DNA of 64,000 nt from NCBI RefSeq assembly GCF_027475565.1, contig NC_069388.1, positions 47,250,478 to 47,314,477 on the forward strand. Direction: 5' to 3'. Every line of letters begins with the position of its first letter. Position 1 is the stretch's first letter. Source of the stretch: Acinonyx jubatus (taxonomy: Eukaryota > Chordata > Mammalia > Carnivora > Felidae). Below are positions 60,801 to 64,000 of the stretch, in pieces. Made by a program: the position numbers and the translations under genes. A model generated the notes under the pieces. That model was given only the letters and a program-made list of their open reading frames with translations, made no database searches and had not been told where the DNA came from.

Positions 60801-61860
60801 GTGCTTCACTGTACTGGCTGGCTCCAGTTTTTCACATGCTGGCCACTCTCATTAGTACAAGCAAATCTATCCTTAGACCACACCCTTACACCATGCAAGA
60901 GATACAAATACTGAGACAATACTCCTTTCTCCTCCACTGTTTTTAATACATTATAATTCAGGTGTAATGCATTTTGGAAATATATCCTTTTAACCTAAAA
61001 CTAAACCTATAAAAGAATTTTACAGTCAGAAAGGGCTTTCACATTCATATATTTCTACAGCAATTTCTTCATTGAAATGCTTTTAAAGTGTCAGCCTTAA
61101 TGGGTTGATTTGAACACACTGTACATACACCCTAACCTTAGACAATGTTCTATGTCAGTTATATCTCAATAAGGCTAGGGAAAAAGCAGATGGGGAAATG
61201 GACTTGCAGAGTGTAAGGGTCCTACTTTAGATCAAGCAGCACCTACAGGCCAGGGCTAGACAACAATGTCCCTGCTCCAGGTGAAGGTTGTCTCTATTTT
61301 CACTAAAGAAATACCCTATCACAGAGACAACAAGCCCTCTTTGTGCACAAGGGTAGGGGATGAATTTGTTTCCCAAATAAGTGTTATAAAGGGTTATCCC
61401 CTTTCAGACCAATAAAATAATTCCACTGATTTTGTTATGTGTAATTTCACTGGATAGAAAGCATTATGTTAAAAAGTGATAGTAAGTCTGTTGGGGTTTA
61501 TAAAAATAACACCTTGGCTGTCACATTTCTCAATGGAACCTCAATCAGCTACCACAGAGCTGTTCTCACAGTAAGAAATTCTCAACCAATGTGTAAGTAA
61601 AGAAAAATAGGCTTTGTTCACTTAGCTCAAAGTTCTTTTCTCCCACACCATGGTGGCCACACCAGTTATTCAGCACACACACGTCTCAGCCAACAGGAGG
61701 AAATGCAGACAGTTATTTCCTCCTTCAAGATGATTTTAAAGTTATTTGCCTGAAAAGCGAAACAAAAACTTTATACATACCACTCCAATTTTTTGCCATC
61801 TTGAACATATTTGCAGCTCTGGTATACATTTCACAAGCCTCTTCTATTTTTGTGTTTCCT
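39676..61860 (-). CDS. NAPB: NAPB, beta-SNAP (NSF attachment protein beta), exons 2-11, 5' partial
   Basis: Ten minus-strand exons (61781-61860, 59003-59119, 57126-57172, 56898-56975, 49782-49837, 49525-49609, 42247-42351, 41199-41267, 40778-40828, 39676-39786) join in frame into 265 residues plus stop. With a 33-residue first exon beyond the right edge this gives 298 aa, the known SNAP length. SNAPs are cytosolic helical-repeat (TPR-like) adaptors that bind assembled SNARE bundles and recruit the ATPase NSF to take them apart; the beta form is mainly neuronal. '[13 protein letters not shown]', '[13 protein letters not shown]' and '[15 protein letters not shown]' are family signatures. The C-terminus [10 protein letters not shown] and the neighbours GZF1 and NXT1 point to NAPB rather than NAPA. 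Intron 6 uses a GC donor. No damage is seen. Confidence 0.96.
40778..40828 (-). CDS. NAPB: NAPB exon 10 (residues 246-262)
   Basis: 51 nt micro-exon, phase 0 at both ends. Acceptor 'cttacactaccag', donor 'agca|gtaagt'. Encodes [17 protein letters not shown]. Confidence 0.93.
41199..41267 (-). CDS. NAPB: NAPB exon 9 (residues 223-245)
   Basis: 69 nt. Acceptor 'ctcttttag', donor 'gaaa|gtaagt'. An internal 'gaat|gtaagt' 14 nt earlier is also a good donor-like site, but only the later one keeps CKLLK and the frame. Confidence 0.93.
41520..41733 (-). mobile_element. felid CAN-SINE in NAPB intron 8
   Basis: Reverse orientation relative to the window, hence sense to NAPB. Ends 'gagccacccaggcgcccc'. 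Flanks accaaatcaaattct and accaaatctaattct match at 14 of 15 bases. Confidence 0.92.
42247..42351 (-). CDS. NAPB: NAPB exon 8 (residues 188-222)
   Basis: 105 nt, phase 0 at both ends. Acceptor 'tgttcctag', donor 'caag|gtaagg'. Encodes [20 protein letters not shown] and on to IVDELNAK. Confidence 0.95.
42788..42814 (+). repeat. (AG)n microsatellite
   Basis: Uninterrupted AG repeat of 27 bases inside the L1 5' region, probably polymorphic in length. Confidence 0.9.
46040..46535 (+). mobile_element. LTR-like insertion inside the L1
   Basis: L1 ORF2 sequence stops near 'cttacacattatgac' (46038) and resumes at 'caagcaggatttatctgagg' (46540), where it would normally be continuous. The block between holds 'ggtataataaaccataactg', an AATAAA followed by about 75 bases, as in an LTR R-U5 region. 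Ends are blurred and no clear target duplication is visible. Family not named. Confidence 0.55.
48051..48258 (+). mobile_element. felid CAN-SINE nested in the L1, 15-bp target-site duplication
   Basis: Complete copy with perfect duplication aaatggccaacaagc at 48036-48050 and 48259-48273. It splits L1 sequence that reads straight across the insertion. Confidence 0.94.
48499..48688 (+). mobile_element. second felid CAN-SINE nested in the L1
   Basis: Head 'ggggcacctgcgtggctcag', tail of 11 A. Flank 'taaaaacag' recurs as 'tagaaacag'. 240 bp downstream of the previous SINE, same orientation. Confidence 0.9.
49202..49423 (-). mobile_element. third felid CAN-SINE, at the L1 3' end
   Basis: Reverse orientation, T-rich start and end 'gagccacccaggtgcccc'. 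Flank 'aattatatct' is duplicated. Lies in the last 300 bp of the L1, about 100 bp from NAPB exon 7. Confidence 0.9.
49525..49609 (-). CDS. NAPB: NAPB exon 7 (residues 159-187)
   Basis: 85 nt. Acceptor 'cttgattgcag', donor 'gcag|gtgagg'. Encodes [20 protein letters not shown] and on to KAIEIYEQ. The poly(A) end of an antisense L1 lies about 50 nt into the following intron. Confidence 0.95.
49782..49837 (-). CDS. NAPB: NAPB exon 6 (residues 141-158), followed by a GC donor
   Basis: 56 nt. Acceptor 'gtgtttttcag'. Encodes [18 protein letters not shown] plus two bases of the next Ser. The intron starts 'cag|gcaagt', a non-canonical GC donor with an otherwise perfect match to consensus. Using the nearby GT ('caa|gtgttg') would bring in a stop codon immediately after the junction. 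Confidence 0.92.
50040..50460 (+). mobile_element. MLT1-type (ERVL-MaLR) LTR fragment
   Basis: Pieces in MLT1 order: 'acagaatgtaaagagacatg', 'gctagaatggcaatgacca', 'cgaagatggcagaactgtcc' and 'cagcagcatagactttcctc'. Strongly diverged. Confidence 0.6.
50855..51147 (+). mobile_element. hAT-Charlie-type non-autonomous DNA element
   Basis: Left end 'ggggcctggcaaacttttctg', then 'aaatattttaggctttgtga' and 'ccaaaagctttatttatgg', right end 'tttgtagacctctgcctta'. The ends are degraded inverted repeats. Family recognised by its common sequence, not named more closely. Confidence 0.6.
51880..51990 (+). mobile_element. L2 3' end fragment
   Basis: 'aatgtaagctctgtaagggc' followed by 'catatagtaggtgctcaata' is the typical LINE2 3' end. 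Confidence 0.65.
53486..53697 (-). mobile_element. felid CAN-SINE in NAPB intron 5
   Basis: T15 start, end 'gagtcacccaagtgcccc'. Flank 'tgctgagtaatattct' recurs as 'tgctgagtagggttct'. Sense to NAPB. Confidence 0.9.
54490..55600 (+). repeat. old mammalian interspersed repeat block
   Basis: Long stretch with dispersed-repeat phrases such as 'taagccatgtggacatctgt', 'aagtcttgaggcaggagctc' and 'gattgctctggctgttctgt'. A family common in mammalian introns, which I do not name. Related pieces appear at about 16890-17215 and, less clearly, 59820-60080. Confidence 0.45.
55648..55660 (+). repeat. poly-G run (13 G)
   Basis: Uninterrupted run of 13 G in NAPB intron 5. Length likely unstable. Confidence 0.9.
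56898..56975 (-). CDS. NAPB: NAPB exon 5 (residues 115-140)
   Basis: 78 nt, phase 0 at both ends. Acceptor 'gtttttcccgcag', donor 'gaag|gtgagc'. Encodes [20 protein letters not shown] and on to VDIEK. Confidence 0.95.
57126..57172 (-). CDS. NAPB: NAPB exon 4 (residues 99-114)
   Basis: 47 nt micro-exon. Acceptor 'ccttcgcttcag', donor 'catg|gtaaga'. Encodes (E)[15 protein letters not shown]. Only 150 nt of intron separate it from exon 5. Confidence 0.93.
57173..59002 (-). other. NAPB: NAPB intron 3
   Basis: 1.8 kb, AT-rich in its upper half. Possibly an old L1 or L2 fragment at about 57960-58330. Nothing else recognised. Confidence 0.6.
59003..59119 (-). CDS. NAPB: NAPB exon 3 (residues 60-98)
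   Basis: 117 nt. Acceptor 'gtcttcctcag', donor 'caag|gtaaga'. A second AG six bases into the exon would drop two Ala residues (frame kept), but the first AG restores the expected SAAGNAF. Encodes [20 protein letters not shown] and on to KKADPQ. Confidence 0.93.
59120..61780 (-). other. NAPB: NAPB intron 2
   Basis: 2.7 kb between exons 3 and 2. Contains old repeat-like sequence at about 59820-60350. No gene or structured RNA recognised. Confidence 0.6.
61781..61860 (-). CDS. NAPB: NAPB exon 2 (residues 34-59)
   Basis: 80 nt. Acceptor 'atttttctcag', donor 'gagtg|gtatgt'. Its first base completes codon 33 from exon 1, which is outside the window. Encodes [19 protein letters not shown] and on to NWS; I recall Arg rather than Lys in the human NTRIEE. 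Confidence 0.93.
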
Positions 61861-61934
61861 CTGAGAAAAATTTAAAAATGAGGTTAAGTTTTACTGTAGC
61901 AACCATCCACATCTCCAATTCACCCTCCCTTAAA

Positions 61935-62160
61935 TAATAAGCATTTAATGAATGCTTACTATGTGCCAGCCAAGTAGTCTAGAATTTTAACAGTTGCTCA
62001 AATGGTACGCTCTTATTATCACTATTTTCCAAATCAGGAAACGGAGGCACAAAAGTAACTAACGCAAGGTCACACAACAAGAATGTCACAGAACTGAGAC
62101 TCAAATACATATCTGGCTGATCTCAGAGCCTACAACCTTAACCAGAGTCCTTTTCATGCA
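61935..62160 (+). mobile_element. MIR SINE in NAPB intron 1
   Basis: In MIR order: 'gcttactatgtgccagcc', 'caggaaacggaggcacaaaa', 'acgcaaggtcacacaacaag' and 'gagactcaaata'. One of the better preserved MIRs here. Confidence 0.75.
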
Positions 62161-63047
62161 TGGAAATTGTAGTTTCGGATGAAGTGGAGAAATAAGAAGT
62201 ATATTATTCAAATGGGATTAAATTTGAAGGATACATTTTTTACCCTGTTAATTTGGAAGAGTTTAGCACTATGCTTATTCAAAAACAAACAAGCAAACAA
62301 AACAACAACAACAATAACAAGTTGAAGCCGGAGCATAAAAGAAAGTGCCATGTTGTTTGACTGCTATATTATCAGCTCTGGCAGGGAATGTTCCTTTCTC
62401 CAACACAGAAGGGGCCTCAGGGTCCAGCTGCTCACCCCATGTGTAAATGTATTTTACAACATCCTGAGAGGGAGAAACTCTATTGCTACTGGAATACATA
62501 CTGTTCCGGAAAGTTCTTCAGTAGACAGCTGATTCCACTCAGGGAAAGCTCTAGCTGCTCAGACATTTCTTCTCACATAAAGGCAAAACTAATCCTCTGT
62601 AACTTGCACCAGGGTTTTCTAATTCAACCTTGTTCTTAGCTAAACTAAGGACCCTCTATAAATGATGTCTCTACCTCGTCTATCTACATTGAAAACATAA
62701 ATAACCAGAGAATGAAGACAAAGCACTCTGTGCGAGTGGTTTAGGACATAAGGACTAGGAGACAGGGGAGGTCAAGGCTGACCCTTAGAGAGTGGCACAA
62801 TCTAAACAAGAGTGAGCACATACGCATACGCCAGAAACTTGAACAGGCTCTGTGCTTCCACAGAAGGACACAGATAGCTCTGTATCAATACGTGTCCCAG
62901 AGCAGTACACTAAGGCCCAAGTGTGACTCACACCTTAGGCAGTAACTACTAACTGTCTTACCCCAGTCTACTTCTTTAACTTCTTTGGGCCTCCATTGTT
63001 GCATGTGTAAACAGTGGATAATATGATCTATACTTGTGGGTTATTAT

Positions 63048-63072
63048 CTTTTTTTAATTTTTAATGTTTATT

Positions 63073-63104
<32 letters not shown>

Positions 63105-63279
63105 CAAGCATGAGTGGGGTAGGGGCAGAGAGAGGTAGGGAGACACAGAATCTGAAGCAGGCTCCAGGCTCTGAGCTGTAAGCACAGAGCCTGATGGGGG
63201 GCTTGAACCCATGAGACGTGAGATCATGACCTGAGCTGAAGTTGGGCGCTTAAACAACTGAGCCATCCGGACGCTATAA
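63048..63279 (-). mobile_element. felid CAN-SINE in NAPB intron 1, 17-bp target-site duplication
   Basis: Reverse orientation with an AG microsatellite of about 30 bases in its tail region. Perfect duplication tacttgtgggttattat at 63031-63047 and 63280-63296. Confidence 0.93.
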
Positions 63280-63417
63280 TACTTGTGGGTTATTATAAAG
63301 ATCAAAAGAAAAAATCCATATATAGTTGCCCTTGCAGGGTCTGACCCAGAGTAGGTACTCAATCAGGATGATTATTGTAACTAGGCTGATGTACTGAAGG
63401 CATAAAAACTTTTGGGA

Positions 63418-64000
63418 ATATTTGTACAAATAAGGGATCTGTCTTGATAAGGGACTTGTATCTGAAGTATGTAAACAACACAACTCAAAAATAAAAAAGA
63501 CTAGTAACTCAATTAAAAAATAGGTGAAGAATCTATTAGACATTTCTTCAAAATGACACACAAATAACCAATAAACACATGAAGAGATGCTCAACATCAT
63601 TAGCCACCAGGGAAATGCAAGTCAAAACCACAAATGAGATCCCACTTCACACCCACTAGGATGGCTAGAATCAAAAGACAGATAAGAATAAATGTTAGGG
63701 AGGATGTGTAGAAACTGGACTCTCCTATACAGCTGGTACAAATATAACATGGCACAGCCACTGTTAATTTGGCAGTTTCTCGAAAGGTTAAACATAGTTA
63801 CTGTATGAGACAGCAACTCTGCTCCTTGGTATACACCCAAGAGAAATAAAAACACTATGTCCACACAAAAACTTGTATACAAACATAAACGCTCACAGCA
63901 GCATTATTCATAACTGCCAAACAGTGGAAACAACCTAAATGTCCATCTACTGAAGAAAAGATAAATAAAATGTGGTCTATACATGGAATGGATATTGGAC
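63418..64000 (+). mobile_element. L1 ORF2/3' fragment running off the window
   Basis: 'agatgctcaacatcattagc', 'gggaaatgcaagtcaaaacc' and 'gcagcattattcataactgc' are standard L1 ORF2-end phrases. The frame is broken. The element continues past the right edge, inside NAPB intron 1. Confidence 0.85.

Overview
The window is nuclear DNA from a carnivoran mammal, most likely a cat (Felidae). About a dozen tRNA-Lys-type SINEs, many with intact target-site duplications (TSDs), carry the head 'ggggcgcctgggtggctcag' and a (CT)n/A-rich tail ending in 'aataaacattaaaaaa', which is the felid form of the carnivore CAN-SINE. A matching carnivore L1 tail is also present. Coding sequence is sparse and split by GT-AG introns. 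The gene order NXT1(+), GZF1(+), NAPB(-) matches human 20p11.21, on the side leading to the cystatin cluster.

Layout. 1-4.1 kb: CpG promoter, untranslated first exon and single coding exon of NXT1 (140 aa, mRNA-export cofactor p15). 4.1-12.7 kb: intergenic. It holds a tRNA-Glu 5'-half retropseudogene and, at 8.9-9.6 kb on the minus strand, a decayed copy of NXT1 that still matches its 3'UTR and poly(A) region. 12.7-13.4 kb: a CpG island with CCAAT, E-box and GC-box motifs but no recognisable gene. 13.4-23.7 kb: old L1, MIR, SINE and other repeats. 23.7-35.0 kb: GZF1, with a CpG promoter, five coding exons that join into a 715-aa BTB protein with ten C2H2 fingers, and a 3'UTR with at least three AATAAA signals. 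36.8-64 kb: NAPB (beta-SNAP) on the minus strand, converging on GZF1. Exons 2-11 are present and join without error into residues 34-298 of a 298-aa protein; exon 1 and the promoter lie beyond the right edge.

The three genes are unrelated housekeeping or regulatory genes: nuclear mRNA export, transcriptional repression, and SNARE disassembly. They are not an operon. I see no new multi-gene system. The points most worth a second look are the tRNA-half insertion with 15-bp direct repeats, the inverted NXT1 copy, a GC-AG intron in NAPB, a NAPB intron almost filled by one antisense L1, three felid SINEs close upstream of GZF1 splice acceptors, and the orphan CpG island.

Exon boundaries were placed by hand from splice consensus, reading frame and recalled protein families. 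No alignment or database search was run.
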